64,000 bases of DNA from Piper betle (Eukaryota; Streptophyta; Magnoliopsida; Piperales; Piperaceae): NCBI GenBank assembly GCA_033002965.1, contig JAURVB010013539.1:1-64000 (forward strand), read 5' to 3'. Position 1 is the first letter of the stretch; each line of letters starts with the position of its first letter. Under the pieces are notes generated by a model. The model was given only the letters and a program-made list of their open reading frames with translations, was not told where the DNA came from and did not search any database. This document shows, piece after piece, positions 1 through 11,284 of this stretch. A program made the position numbers and the translations under genes.

Positions 1-68
1 GGATTGATGCAAAAGTTGCTACCCCACCTCTTTTGGATGCTCCAGATACATTGATGAGGTTATTTTAA
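1..68 (+). CDS. possible 3' terminal exon of an unidentified gene, cut by the window edge
   Basis: In the third frame the window opens with an uninterrupted codon run that reads IDAKVATPPLLDAPDTLMRL, then F and a TAA at 66-68. What follows is AT-rich and looks like a 3' UTR. The amino-acid composition looks like a genuine protein C-terminus, but 21 codons are too few to identify a family. It could equally be chance. I could not match it to any gene I know. Confidence 0.25.
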   Translation, partial: IDAKVATPPLLDAPDTLMRLF

Positions 69-1526
69 AGATTTGAAGACTAGAAAGGGATGAACGAAAG
101 CATTGCAGTCAATACTGTCAAAGACAAATTAAATAAAAAAATAGTAGAATCACTATTTTGTGTAAAGTGTATAAAAAAAGTTGATTGTGAATTCCAATCT
201 CACTGTGGATTGATTTAAGAATTTAAAAAGATTCGAGTTGAACCTTAAAAAACCACGTAAAAATCATTAGGTGTTTATTCTTTGTTTATGACCGTGTACG
301 AACAATTATATATGCGTGTGTTCCCGAGCCTTCTTAAATAATTAATCACCCGTGGACCTACTTTAACATAGTCCACCCAAATACATGTGACCATAACGGG
401 GCAATGACAGGACACAACACCAGACATAGAATTAAATACCTGTTAATGGGAACTTGTAGAAAATAGGGCTTCGATAGGATAAATTTTAATTAAGGTGTCA
501 ATTAGTAATAATGATGCAAGTTAAATCAAATTAAGCACCATTTTGATTGGTATCCTTCTTATCTCGTTTTCGAGTTACGACAATTTCGACTTTAACTTAG
601 GCATGTTTTTATTTAATTTCAATTCATTTTTTAAAATTCAAATTAAATTAAATTAAATTAAATTTTATATTTAAATAAAATATACCGAGACCCGAATCCT
701 GTAAAGCCGGCCGGGCAAAGGAGTTGAATTCACTCATCCCCTTCGGAGCATTATAGCTCGGAAGCAAGCTTAAATTGCCTATGTAGAGTTTCTCCTCTTC
801 TCTTCTCAGCTTCCAAATTTTTATGGCTGTCTTCTTATTTTTACTTTGTGTTAGTTTTTGCTTTCCAATGGAGTTACCCATAATTATATTATGATTCGAT
901 GATTTGGGAAGTTCATATAAGTACGTGTTTTGCTTAATTTTATTAATTATCAAAGGGAATAAACTGCTAAACATTTCTACTTTTTATATTTGCACAAAGC
1001 AGCTTCCATTTGTTAATGTCGTCGATGTCTCCACCCCCTATCAATCCATGTAGTCAGTTCTCATTATTTTACTTCTATTATTTTTTAACCTAAGGCATTA
1101 GTTTTTGCAGTGCATAATTGTATTTAAACTACGATGATCATGATGTTAGAAGGACATAGATTGTAAAAGGCTTATCAATTTGTTTTTGCATGAGTTTCGT
1201 GCCATCGGTTTAGGATCTACGCCACCGGTGCCAATGTTGTCTCTAGGATGAAGGGGGTCGACAATGATAAGAATAATTCTTATGGTCTCCTTTTTCTAAG
1301 AAATTGAAGATTGTTGAATAGATATAGATTTTTATGATTTGAGCTTTTCTATGTTTTACGATTTAGTGTAATGGTGTAATATTATATGTCTAGCCAATAT
1401 CTATATTAGTCCTTGGTTAAGCTCTGTTTCACACATCAAGAGCAAAAGAAATCTCATTTCTCTCTATGAAATAGAAGAATGATTTGTTGTAGAACACATT
1501 CCCTGTTTACACAAGCATCAATTGGC
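69..1526. other. intergenic, no gene seen
   Basis: AT-rich sequence between the edge fragment and the 3' end of the NifS-like gene. There is a short ATTAA-rich microsatellite around 645-680. The open frames present have no recognisable domain. The 3' UTR of the gene at 1527-3359 should occupy roughly the last 100-200 bases. Confidence 0.5.
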
Positions 1527-3359
1527 TTATACTTCTATAGTCTCTTGATTAAGTCTCATGTATCTCCATTTTCCTTTCTCCACAAAATCTGCATCCAAGA
1601 ACTTTGCAGTGAATGCCCACAACCTGTAAACATCTTCAAAGTTTGCTAGAAATCCTATTGCAGCTGTAACAACAGGTACCCCAATTGTCTGCTTTGTTTT
1701 GTTTCCCACAGCAGCTACTTCATCTGACTTCCTCTTCTGATACTCGTCTGGGAACCAAATGTTTTGCAGAAATGAGTAGCTCAAAGAGATGTTGTGTCTG
1801 TCAGCAAGCTTCTGGACCAGTGCAGGTTCAACTCTGTTTCCTTTCCAATCAAATATGTTGAATGCAACTGAGGGGCCTCTGTCAAATTTGACATTGGGGC
1901 CATATATCCTTACCAAAGGAAGCTTATTCTCTGCGTGAGGATGGCGGAGCTTCGTCAATGCTATCACCAACCAATTCACCAGGTACCTTACTCTACGGCT
2001 GATGAGTATCAGTCCCATTGAATCTGCATGGTCCAAACCTCTGCATTCAATCTGAAAGCATTCATTCTTCTGAGTGCTTGATACTGGTTCCTGCTTATCC
2101 AATTCAATTATCTCACATGCTGCTTCAGATGTCTCTCCAACTTCAAACTGCCTCCTGCGGCTTGAGCCTAAAGATCCACCCTGGATGGTAGCAAGCTCTC
2201 CCAGAAGTGGGGGTTCACTGCTGCCCGAAGAATCTTCGTGAAGGAAAGATAGAGTTCTGGGTGGCAGAATGCTGACAGTACCAATGCTTTTGGCCATTTC
2301 TGAAGCTTCTATGGAGGAGATGATGGATTTCTTCACAAACAGGCATCCCAGTCCAGATGGGTTTTCGTCAAACAACTTGAAAACGGAGCAAATCAAGAAA
2401 TCTGGTCGGAAGAGGGAGAGGCCCAGTGCATCCATGTCCTTTGGTCCCAAAGCAGAGGCATCCAACAATACATGCCAACCATTCTCCTGGGCAATTGTCA
2501 TCCACAAGCAGGAGTAGCGGGTTCCTGTTACCTGAGATTGAAGAGGGAAGACAAACAGCCCTCTCTTCTTCCTCTTCTTCTGATTGCCTACCACCAATTT
2601 CCTCAGTTTTGTTGAGTTGATGTTCATACTGGGCCAGGAAAACTGAGCTGACATGACTCTAGCTCCTCTCTTTTTAGAGCTCTCTATCATTCCATTCATA
2701 GCTTCACAGTCATGGTCACACACTGTCAAAAGTCTCCTGCTGGCCTGAAATGGATATGATTCTGCCAGCAACTTGAATGCTGAGGTTCGGTTGGCTGTAA
2801 ACACCATCTTGTAATCAGATTCTGATAGATTGAGGAAACCCATTATTCTCTTCCTGAGTGCAGATTCTAGAGGTGTTTCATCTGTACCATACAATAGCTG
2901 AGAATTGAGGCTCACTGACTTGTAGGAGATGTCAAAGAAAATCGGACTTGGCGAAGCAACCGATGAATGTGAAGTGGTTGCAACCATGGATGCCTGGTGT
3001 TGTTGGAAGTAGGAGAAGAGTCCAAAACCATGGTAATCCAGACAGACCCGGTTGGCTATAGACAGGTGATGATACTCTTCGGCCCTGATCTTGTCTGCTT
3101 GCTCTGTCTCTCTATAACGAGGATAAACCTCGGTGAAATTCGAGAAGGCTTCGGAGAGGGAAGGAAGGGATTCATGGTTTGTGAATTGGGTATTTGGGAG
3201 GACAAAGGCAGTGGTGGAGGCGACGAAGTTTGAAGGAGAGGAGGAAATGGTGTTTCCATTTCTGTGATGGTGAGGCTCAGATAGAATTAGAAGAGGGTTG
3301 GGCCAGCAGCCATTGAAGCATGCTTGGCCAGCTTCTGATCTGGTGCAAGGTGAGAGCAT
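1527..3359 (-). CDS. NifS-like PLP-dependent protein, molybdenum-cofactor-sulfurase family (At5g51920-like)
   Basis: An intact single-exon frame of 610 residues. It resembles the short intronless plant proteins annotated as molybdenum cofactor sulfurase family or PLP-dependent transferase superfamily. The aminotransferase-V/NifS fold spans about residues 95-590. ICSVFKLFDENPSGLGCLFV is the expected PLP-lysine region, with K328 the candidate Schiff-base lysine. VLLDASALGPKDMD just before it corresponds to the cofactor-binding Asp region. The N-terminus is Cys-rich (CTRSEAGQACFNGCW), as in relatives. About 80 residues, from roughly 360 to 440, form a low-complexity insert. No C-terminal MOSC domain follows, so this is not a full ABA3-type Moco sulfurase; the substrate of this subfamily is not known to me. 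The ATG at 3359 was chosen because family similarity extends right up to it. There are no frameshifts or internal stops. Confidence 0.85.
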   Translation of the reverse strand: MLSPCTRSEAGQACFNGCWPNPLLILSEPHHHRNGNTISSSPSNFVASTTAFVLPNTQFTNHESLPSLSEAFSNFTEVYPRYRETEQADKIRAEEYHHLSIANRVCLDYHGFGLFSYFQQHQASMVATTSHSSVASPSPIFFDISYKSVSLNSQLLYGTDETPLESALRKRIMGFLNLSESDYKMVFTANRTSAFKLLAESYPFQASRRLLTVCDHDCEAMNGMIESSKKRGARVMSAQFSWPSMNINSTKLRKLVVGNQKKRKKRGLFVFPLQSQVTGTRYSCLWMTIAQENGWHVLLDASALGPKDMDALGLSLFRPDFLICSVFKLFDENPSGLGCLFVKKSIISSIEASEMAKSIGTVSILPPRTLSFLHEDSSGSSEPPLLGELATIQGGSLGSSRRRQFEVGETSEAACEIIELDKQEPVSSTQKNECFQIECRGLDHADSMGLILISRRVRYLVNWLVIALTKLRHPHAENKLPLVRIYGPNVKFDRGPSVAFNIFDWKGNRVEPALVQKLADRHNISLSYSFLQNIWFPDEYQKRKSDEVAAVGNKTKQTIGVPVVTAAIGFLANFEDVYRLWAFTAKFLDADFVEKGKWRYMRLNQETIEV

Positions 3360-4879
3360 ATTCCCTCCTCCTCTTCTTCTTCTTCCCTTACTTCATGGTT
3401 GGATATTTGTTGTGGGAGTTATCTGATAGGTCAGGGTCATCATCACTAGAAATTTCAAGCAAAAGCTTCCCTGTTGACTTGGTTACGTTACGACAACGTT
3501 CTTTGTCATTCTTCCCATAGCAACGATTCCATGTGTTCAATTTGCTGATCTCTATTCTATACTTATTTAGCAATTAGAAGCTGTAATTCAATGTCACATT
3601 ATTATTAGCTGTTAGAGAAAATAGACAGTTTGACACATACAAATGTTGAGTTGTTATGCAAATGAGCATTTTTGCTGGCCGGCAATGTTGCTGCTTCCTT
3701 GTCAGCCTTATACATGTTGATGTCATGTTAATTTTTTTTAAAATTTTTTTGAGAGTAAACCTCCTGTATGTTGTTTTCCCAGGCTTCATGATTGAGGTGA
3801 TCCTTTGAGTCTATCTAGCTTTTGTGTAAAGAGGTGCCTTTGCTTTAGCTTTTGTGGAAAGTGGTCCCTTGCTTTAAGCATTGCCATTCCATGGCAATCG
3901 ACTGATAGGCTGGTGTGGACGAATTTTTGGTAGAAGGGTGTTTCGTGTTCAGACGCACCGCAATTGTATAGAAGGATACCTGACGTAACTTGTAAGGTCC
4001 GACTTTGAGTCATTTTAGAATTGTCGTCATATCGCTTAGGAAGTCGTTTTTTATGGGGCAATATTTATGTCCAAATTTCGCATATTTTTAGACACCTAAT
4101 ATCTTATTAAGGCAATTGCAAACGGTCTCATATGTAAGATATATGATCCAACGACTTTGGTTGATTGTTTAACGTTAAAAGGATCCACAATGACAAATTG
4201 AATGCTATTGTTTTGTGCAAGCAGTTCGTTTGCATGCCTAATCAAATGTATTTTTAAGGTAATACATTTGGTAATATTATTAAGGTAATACATTCCCGAT
4301 GAAATACGTTTATCTCCCAAAAACAATTAGAGGTTTCAATTAATCCTTTCTAGAGAATTAGATGGTCTTTCAGAACAAGCCTTTTATTTAGTAGGTTAAC
4401 TTGAGTTTATGATAATTTTAAAAATACATATACTTGAGATAAAGAAAATTAGTCGTAATAAGTCCGTGAATTCTTATTACTATTATTAATAATATTGATA
4501 ATATTAGAAAGTGATCTATTTATAGTTGAAATAAATCCAATTGTGTTTTGATTTGTTTCATCAACTTTTTGCCTTTTTCATCATTATAAATATGTTTATT
4601 GATAGAGATTAATCGTTTATTCCTGAATGCGTTAGTATTCTTTTTTAACCTTAGCTTTTGGGATAGAAGGGGGTGAAGAAGATTATAGATACTAAAAATT
4701 CTTTGTTGCATCTTTGAAAATTTTCATCCCACTCTGGCGATTGCCATAATAAGAAACGGCAAGGGGGCTCCCTATCTAATTTTTGGAAATTGTTTCTCCA
4801 CTCCTTTACCCACTTATGGGCTTGTTTTATTCATACTTAATCTTATATAAATTCTAAGATCGTATGCATATTTTATAAT
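3360..4879. other. upstream region of the NifS-like gene, no further gene
   Basis: This holds the presumed promoter of the minus-strand gene at 1527-3359, starting with a CT-rich leader at 3361-3400. Beyond that it is AT-rich intergenic sequence. Short frames on both strands show no domain and no conserved look. Confidence 0.45.
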
Positions 4880-4939
4880 TTAAAAAATCTTATTGTATTG
4901 ATATGAAACAATAAAAGTGATCAAGTGAATAGATGAAAT

Positions 4940-5110
4940 AACTCTTCTATATATTTCTTGGTGAAAGTACCCTTGATCCCACCAATAACAAGTGGGCCCA
5001 AATAATTCAATTTGGGTAGTTGCCGAACCATACCACATAATTTTGGGAATTACGAAAGCTGCAAAAAAGACAATAGCAATACTACTAGAAAGGACAGTTT
5101 CAATATTGCC
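4940..5110 (-). pseudogene. psbB: plastid psbB (CP47) fragment inserted in the nucleus (NUPT)
   Basis: Minus-strand translation gives about 57 residues that are recognisably photosystem II CP47. They include [25 protein letters not shown] and WDQGYF.QEIYRRV. Several substitutions differ from the highly conserved plastid protein (for example CYWW where RYQW is expected). Similarity stops abruptly at both ends. The functional gene is in the plastid genome, so this is a decayed nuclear plastid-DNA insertion and not a gene. Confidence 0.88.
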
Positions 5111-5131
5111 CACACTTAATATGTTTTACAG

Positions 5132-5163
5132 AAAAAGTCTACGGTTCGAGTCCGTATAGCCTT
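5132..5163 (+). pseudogene. trnV-UAC: 3' half of plastid trnV-UAC (NUPT piece)
   Basis: The sequence reads GTCTACGGTTCGAGTCCGTA followed by TAGCC. This is a T-arm (GGTTCGAGTCC) plus the 3' acceptor strand, matching exon 2 of plastid trnV-UAC as I remember it. No 5' half or anticodon arm is present, so it cannot make a tRNA. It lies about 20 bases from the psbB fragment, although the two genes are far apart in normal plastomes. Confidence 0.7.
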
Positions 5164-5524
5164 ATAAATTCTTTATTTTTGTATTCTTGGATAGTTTTCA
5201 TTTACTCATTGATACTTGTGGCTAGTCAGTGTGTTTACGAAGATTCCTATGAATTTATTTTAATTTTATGTTTCCACATATCGAATCTTAGCAACAACCA
5301 ATTCTGTAGATTTTTGGGTTGAAATTGATGAATAGACAAATAACAATATTATTGTCTATTATTGTTTAATCTACATATAAATGGGGCATGGTCAACCATA
5401 AAGGCATTGAGTGTTGGTCCTTAAAGAACATCATTTTCTGCATATTTATCGGTGGTTGATACAATGTCATTTTCTTTTTCCTTTGGGTCTTTAATGATTG
5501 TTATATATGTATTTATAATATGAG

Positions 5525-5960
5525 GAGAGGTTGTACTGCAGCACAGCCAGATGGCTGTGCTAATCTCAACCGCTGGATATCCAACGACTGGATAAAAATT
5601 GAGTGGTGTCGCCGCCGCCGCTGACCAACGCGTCGCCGCCACCCCGGCCGACTCGACGCCACCCCCTGCCCCACCTCATCGCTGCCCTCAGCCGATGGGG
5701 TGGTGAAGTATCCCCCTCGCGACGACGGGGCGGCGGATCTAGCCGCCCCGCCGCCGGGCAACACCACCCCCGTCCCCTGTCGCCGCCACCCTGCCCCCGC
5801 CCCCCCCCCGACCATCGCCGTGGCCGGGCACCCTTCCCGCCCCTTCGCCGTCGCTGTTGCAGCGGTGCCGGTGGTCCCCTCATTTTATTTTTATTTTTTG
5901 ATCTTGGCCGTTGGATGCTAATCCAACGGCCAAGATCAAACTCCAGCATAGCCAAGATGG
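5525..5960. mobile_element. GC-rich non-autonomous TIR element (family member A)
   Basis: About 435 bp with imperfect terminal inverted repeats. The left end has GGCTGTGCT, AACCGCTGGAT and ATCCAACG; the right end, read in reverse complement, has GGCTATGCT, GGCCGTTGGAT and ATCCAACGGCC. The core is strongly GC-rich (CCGCC runs) in an AT-rich setting. The open frames inside are low-complexity and cross-frame, so they are not treated as genes. Exact ends and target duplication are uncertain. Confidence 0.55.
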
Positions 5961-6537
5961 GATGTGGATATAAATTAATAATACTTTTTGTTGGGATGTG
6001 GATATAAATTAAATAATTGAATGTCAAATTAAATGGTTGTCAGAGGCTGGCTACGACGATTGTGGAGATCCTAACCATGGCCACCCGCACAGTCGGAACT
6101 TCAACCATGAGTGTGTTACAACGAAGAGACGGACGATTGGGGAGGTAAGTATACGATCACTAATTTCTGCAACTTGACTGTGAAAAGTCGGAACAAAATT
6201 TAAGAGCTAAAACACGTTAGCTCAGAAATTTTTTCTAAGTTGTAGCTCAGGCTGAGTGACCTTAAAATAATACGTATTAAACATTTATAGAGACAAAATT
6301 ACCAGTTAATGTACAACAAAAAAAGAGACTTTTCTCCAAAAATATAACATCAAAAACAAAATTGAAGTTGTATAATTTAAATCAAGATTTATGAGAATAT
6401 ACAATAAAGTCCATATTAAATATTAAGCAATCTCAATTAATATCTCAACTAGATCATCAATATGTAAACGTAATCTTTGAATGTTTAAAGGTAAATAATT
6501 CAAGAATTTGCTTGATCTATATATATATAATTTCGAT

Positions 6538-7424
6538 GTAGTGTACCGCCTGCCTTTTGCGGCACAGGCAATCCACTGGATTGATGGCCATTGGATTAAA
6601 ATCCAACGACCTATCAATCAATCTCCTAGCCACCTCCCCACCCTTGTGATCCCCCCTGCCCACCCGTAGCCGCCCTTCCCACCACCCACTCTCTCTCTCT
6701 CCCCCTCCGCAGGTGGCCGGCGCCAGCAATGGGGTGGCGCGACAAAACAGAGGGTGTGTTGGGGGGGGGGGGGGGGGGTGGCGGATAGGAAACATGGGAG
6801 GGTAGAATTGTAATAAAAATTTTACTCGATTTCGACTCAAGTCAATATTAGGAAATAAATTTAAAATAATTTTTTGTAATAAAACTTGACTCAATCTCAC
6901 ACGGGATCGAGTCAATATTACAAAATAAATTAAAAAATAAAATAAAATAATTTTGTAATAAAACTTAACCCGATCCCGCACAAGATCGAGTCAACATTAC
7001 GAACTAAATTAAAAAAAATAAAATAATTTTGTAATAAAAACTTGACTCGGTCCCTCCTCAAGTTAATATTACGAAATAAATTTTAAAAAAATAAAATGAT
7101 TGACTAATAAAAACTTGACTTGATCCCGCACGGGACCGAGTCAACTTTTTATTACAAAATTATTTTATTTTTTTAATTTATTTCGTAATATTGACTCGAT
7201 CCGGCACGCAGGGGGGCATGTGGGAGGGCAGGGGCGACCGGTGGGGAAGGTCGAGGGCAGGAGTACCGGAGGGAGAAATGGGAGGGGATGAAAAACTGGA
7301 GAAATTGGGGGAAGGGGTGAAAAAAATGGAAATTGATTGATGGCCGTTGGATTTTAATCCAATAGCCATCAATCTAGTGCACTGCCTGCGCTGCGCTGGA
7401 AAAGGTAGGCAGCGCACTATATAA
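6538..7424. mobile_element. non-autonomous TIR element (family member B) with internal tandem repeats
   Basis: The left end begins TAGTGTACCGCCTGCCTTTT. The right end in reverse complement begins TAGTGCGCTGCCTACCTTTT. Both continue into GATTGATGGC and a TTGGATTAAAATCCAAC palindrome, so the inverted repeats are about 80-100 bp. A GC-rich pocket lies inside each end. A TA/CA microsatellite abuts the right end and a shorter TA run lies on the left. No protein-coding capacity is evident. Confidence 0.75.
6810..7200. repeat. tandem repeat of about 66-79 bp inside element B
   Basis: Units begin GTAATAAAA at 6810, 6876, 6955 and 7031, with a diverged one (CTAATAAAA) near 7104. Each carries a small GACTCGATCCCGCACGGGAT-type palindrome and an AT-rich tail. 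The last copy, at about 7145-7200, is inverted relative to the others. Confidence 0.75.
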
Positions 7425-7425
7425 A

Positions 7426-7429
<4 letters not shown>

Positions 7430-7484
<55 letters not shown>

Positions 7485-7485
7485 T
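7430..7485. repeat. (TA)n(CA)n microsatellite
   Basis: A compound dinucleotide repeat immediately beside the right end of TIR element B. Other long TA runs in the window are at 8622-8655, 31190-31232, 36567-36606 (followed by GA), 51780-51812, 53996-54038, 59063-59120, 59638-59688 and 63487-63546. Confidence 0.9.
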
Positions 7486-8616
7486 TATTTTTTATTTTTG
7501 ATGGCGTAAAATTTAATTTCTTTTGAATTTTCCAAAACTTAATAAAAAATATTTTTTGCATTTTTGGCTCATCAATAATATAGTTTTATAATCTATTTAA
7601 TATTCATTAGTTAATTTTTTATTTTTATATATAAAGTTAGCAAAAATTATAATTTTTATTTATTATATTTTTTATATATTAATAAAATAAATCTTATGGG
7701 TATTTTTGTTACTATCTTAAAAGTGATATAATTTGCCAATTTGGTCATAATTGATATAAAAAATTTAAAAATGACTATTTATGATATAGTTTTATAAACT
7801 TGGTTGTTTTTGAAAAAACTTTGAAATGTGGTTATTTATGATATTTTCCCTATATATATAATATACTAAATTTCCATCTTAATAAATAAATTATTTTCAT
7901 AAATTGAACAAAAATAACGATTTTATAAACCTTTGATACATATCATGATGACGAGAAATACATAAAGGCATATGTATATTATTGAAAAAAAAAGTGAAGA
8001 AAATGATGTGAATAAAATTTTTTTCATTTATTGTTTTATTTGGTTTGATTGATTTTGATCGAAAACCGACCGAACTAAGTTTGGTTGATTTTCAATTTTA
8101 ACTAAATTACAACTAAATGAAACTAGTACCGAACCAAACTACCGATATGAATTTGGGCCGGTTGGTTTGGTTGGTTAGACCAAACCATGCTCACCGGGCT
8201 CTTGCTGTACGTCAATCGTGCGTAATATGTCAACGATGAGGAAAATACGATGGACTTTAAATACCATTCATTGAAGTACCAGTGATCAAATCATAGAAAA
8301 AATTAATAACAATTTAGTCATTCGTATGATACTTAACATTGAGACAAATTAACACATTGTAGCATTCCAAATTAAGGGAAAATATATTTATTGTCATTGT
8401 AAACACCTACCTTGTCAAAAATATATTATATTTAATTTAATTTTTTTATAAAAGAGGTTATACGAAAATGAGTTGTGAGGTTGACAAATTTGCCAAACTA
8501 TGACGAGGTCGTCATTAATTTTCTTTCGCCAAATGCATGCTACAACAGGACTTGAACGTGTAGATCATTTTATTTGACTTAAGAGTGCACAAATATGCAT
8601 ATCAGTACTTTGAACT

Positions 8617-8658
<42 letters not shown>

Positions 8659-9484
8659 GTGTGTGTTTGTTTGTATAACAGCAATCGAACCCAGAAAATA
8701 AACAATACTCGACCTGCATTTGTACATATAACTATCATAATTTGTCAATTACAGGTATACATAAAAAACTATTATCCCTCATCAATATATTGATTGGATT
8801 ACATACAATATATATAAGCTACCTGGATGATCACCAACGTCTTGAATGGTAGTGTGATCTTCGTTGAGCCACCCAGAAATAATTCGTGCGGTATCATCTG
8901 CTATGCAAGGTAAGAAAAACAGGTTTTAATGCAAAAGGAAATTCCTTTTTTCTTTTGCAAATGGCACTGCTAGTATATAATTACATTGTCCACTGGATGC
9001 ATCCACTATTTGCATGCGTATGTAGGTGTAAAATACATGTATTGTAGCCACTTCAGTTTGTCTAGATAGCTGCAGCTGGGACACAAACATCAACCTTGTA
9101 AACGTGATGTTTCCACCAGTCTTGAATATAGATATAAATTTCGCAGCACCAAGGAACTAAAACTTGGGGAGACTTTCCAAGTAAGTATATAAATCTGATC
9201 AATTTGTCGGATTATTTAAGCTAATATCTTTGATATCTTACTAGCTTATCTGGAACTTGTGTTGATCATTTAAAACAATCGCAATGCAAAACTTATAAAT
9301 ATATGTTGAGCTGTATAAATTATAAGAAGATATATGAAAGAAATAAGTGACTAAATATGATCAATAGACTTACTGTATGTTTTGATCTTCTCATGCAATA
9401 TTTTGCCTTGGATTTTACTCCAAAGTCCAAGTTATATATTGTGCAATCGATGGGCAGGCAGCAAACTTGTATATTATAAGCTGG
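7486..9484. other. intergenic region downstream of the MIR399 pair
   Basis: AT-rich sequence with a TA microsatellite at 8622-8655. Around 8030-8196 there is a CCGACC/GGTTTGGTT-rich patch ending ACCAAACCATGCTCACC, which resembles one end of a common plant MITE; its other end was not found. The 3' part of the first MIR399 primary transcript should run into the right-hand portion. No protein gene seen. Confidence 0.4.
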
Positions 9485-9572
9485 AACAATCACAGGGCAA
9501 CTCTCCTTTGGCAGGGCTGGCAAATTTGAAGGAGCTGGTTGCCTGCCAACGGAGAGAAGCCCTACAACTGAT
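9485..9572 (-). ncRNA. MIR399: MIR399 precursor, copy 1
   Basis: The mature 21-mer lies on the minus strand at 9493-9513, starting TGCCAAAGGAGAG and ending TTGCCCTG. It is identical to the miR399b/c-type sequence as I know it. The opposite arm at 9542-9564 reads TAGGGCTTCTC, then TCCGTTGGCAGG, and pairs along the full duplex with only a few mismatches, as in known MIR399 foldbacks (star on the 5' arm, mature on the 3' arm). The loop is about 28 nt. miR399 is induced by phosphate starvation and directs cleavage of PHO2/UBC24 mRNA. A TATA box and P1BS motifs lie just upstream. A second copy lies 3.9 kb to the right. Confidence 0.94.
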
Positions 9573-9639
9573 CTGCTTACCATGAACTAACCAGGTTTCA
9601 AACATTTCACCTTGGAACATGCTCAACCCATACAAGAGA

Positions 9640-9710
9640 TTTTATAGGCTACTATGAGCTTGAGAAATAAGCTCAAGAAGTAGAACAATGGCATATGCCA
9701 TTGGATATGC
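9640..9710 (-). promoter_or_regulatory. MIR399 copy 1 promoter: TATA box and paired P1BS
   Basis: Reading towards the hairpin on the minus strand, two P1BS sites (consensus GNATATNC) lie at 9703-9710 (GGATATGC) and 9691-9698 (GCATATGC), then TATAAAA at 9646-9640. This puts the TATA about 70 bp before the hairpin. A third match, GGATATCC, is at 9922-9929. P1BS is the binding site of PHR1-type MYB regulators that activate phosphate-starvation genes, MIR399 included. The same arrangement recurs at copy 2. Confidence 0.85.
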
Positions 9711-10918
9711 TGGTTATAGGAGCAGCTTCCCTTTTGATAGTGGCCTTTTGACAGTGGCCTTTTGCTTTCCGGCTGCCCCCCCAAAGAAAGATGTCTGTCG
9801 AGTACTCTGGGCGATTCCCATTTAGCTTGATTTCAACATTTGATCAATTTCCCTGGTTTCTTTCTTTGTTTTCTTTTTCCATGATTTTGAAAGATGAGCA
9901 GATTGAAGAATGGAAGGATAAGGATATCCTGATTCGCAAAATCATATTCTTGCTGTGATGAGGCAGGGCTTTGGGTGGATATTTGAAGAAGCAATAGCTA
10001 TCTTTGTTGCGGCATGAAGGATTTGGTAATTGGTATGCCAAGATTTGATCAAGACAGTTCAATTGTACATGAGCTAACAGGCCCTTTATATTGGACAAGA
10101 TCATGCAAATTTAACTTTATTGATTCATAATCATCTTTTTTTAATTTTAGACAAAAATGGTTGATCAGCAAAAAAAAATCTCTTAAGACATGATCGGGTT
10201 TCACATCAACAGGCCGGTCAATGCTACGATAATCCATTAAGCTTGAGAAGAAAAAATAGGGGAATCAAAAGTTTCCTTGTATTTTTTTCTTTTCAATGTT
10301 TATGCATCTTTATATATAATACTAGGGAGATCGATTAATGTATTTGTGTGAAATGTAAAGATCTTCTTATATATATTATCTGTTTGAAAATTTTGTAGCT
10401 GAGACTTGAGAGCGGGCAGCTCTTCATAAAACTTTTATGTCCATCAACATTAATCGACACCAACAAAGGTTCTAAATTATTGCCGTAATTGCAAGTAGTT
10501 TCTGACTAAGCTCGTCGTTCTGTAGTTTCTCGCTGCTTACAAGACTAGGGTTTTTCTAACTTAAATTGACTCAGTTAATTCACTATCGGGTTGAGCCTAT
10601 TAGTATTTTAGCGGATCCGAGTTTGAGACGAGCTCGGACTAGATTGATTAATAGTGAACAATATAATTTATGTTAAATTTTTAATTTAAAAATCAATATA
10701 TCTGAATTTGGCATAACTTTTACCACAAAATATTGTCATGTATTTAAACTTAAAAGTGAATTTTGTGAGTGTAGGAGGGGTTTGAAAAGTTAGTCTAATG
10801 TCCTTGTAAGTAATGTTAGAATATTTCATGTATAATTTACAATGTTCTTAATGAACAAGATGTCTTAAGAATTCTTGAACACTTCCCACACAAAATGCTT
10901 ATGAGTTAGCATTTAAGG

Positions 10919-11275
10919 GTCTGTTTGGTTGACATAAAAAGAGAGTAAATGAAAAAAATCATATAAAATAAAAATACAATGAGATAAAACGACATAAAAG
11001 TTTATAAAATTTCTCTTATATGTTTGGATAGTAAAAAATAAAATAAAAATGAAATATTTTTTCCTATGTGCACAGGCACGTGCCTCCTAAAATTTTCCTA
11101 ATTTATTTTTATTTTTCATAAGAAAATGATATTTTGTAAAATTTTTACATAAATTTACTTTAATTAAAATTTAAAAAAATTTTACTAAATTTTAAAACAT
11201 CCAAATACAGAAAAATAATTGTGACATTTAAATTTTACACTTCTTTCGTACAATTTAAGATAATCAAACAGACCA
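10919..11275. mobile_element. small TIR MITE, hAT-like
   Basis: The left end reads GGTCTGTTTGGTT and the right end is its near reverse complement, AATCAAACAGACC. The interior is AT-rich and without coding capacity. The ends resemble those of hAT-type MITEs; no clear 8-bp duplication could be seen. Confidence 0.45.
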
Positions 11276-11284
11276 TATAGATAT

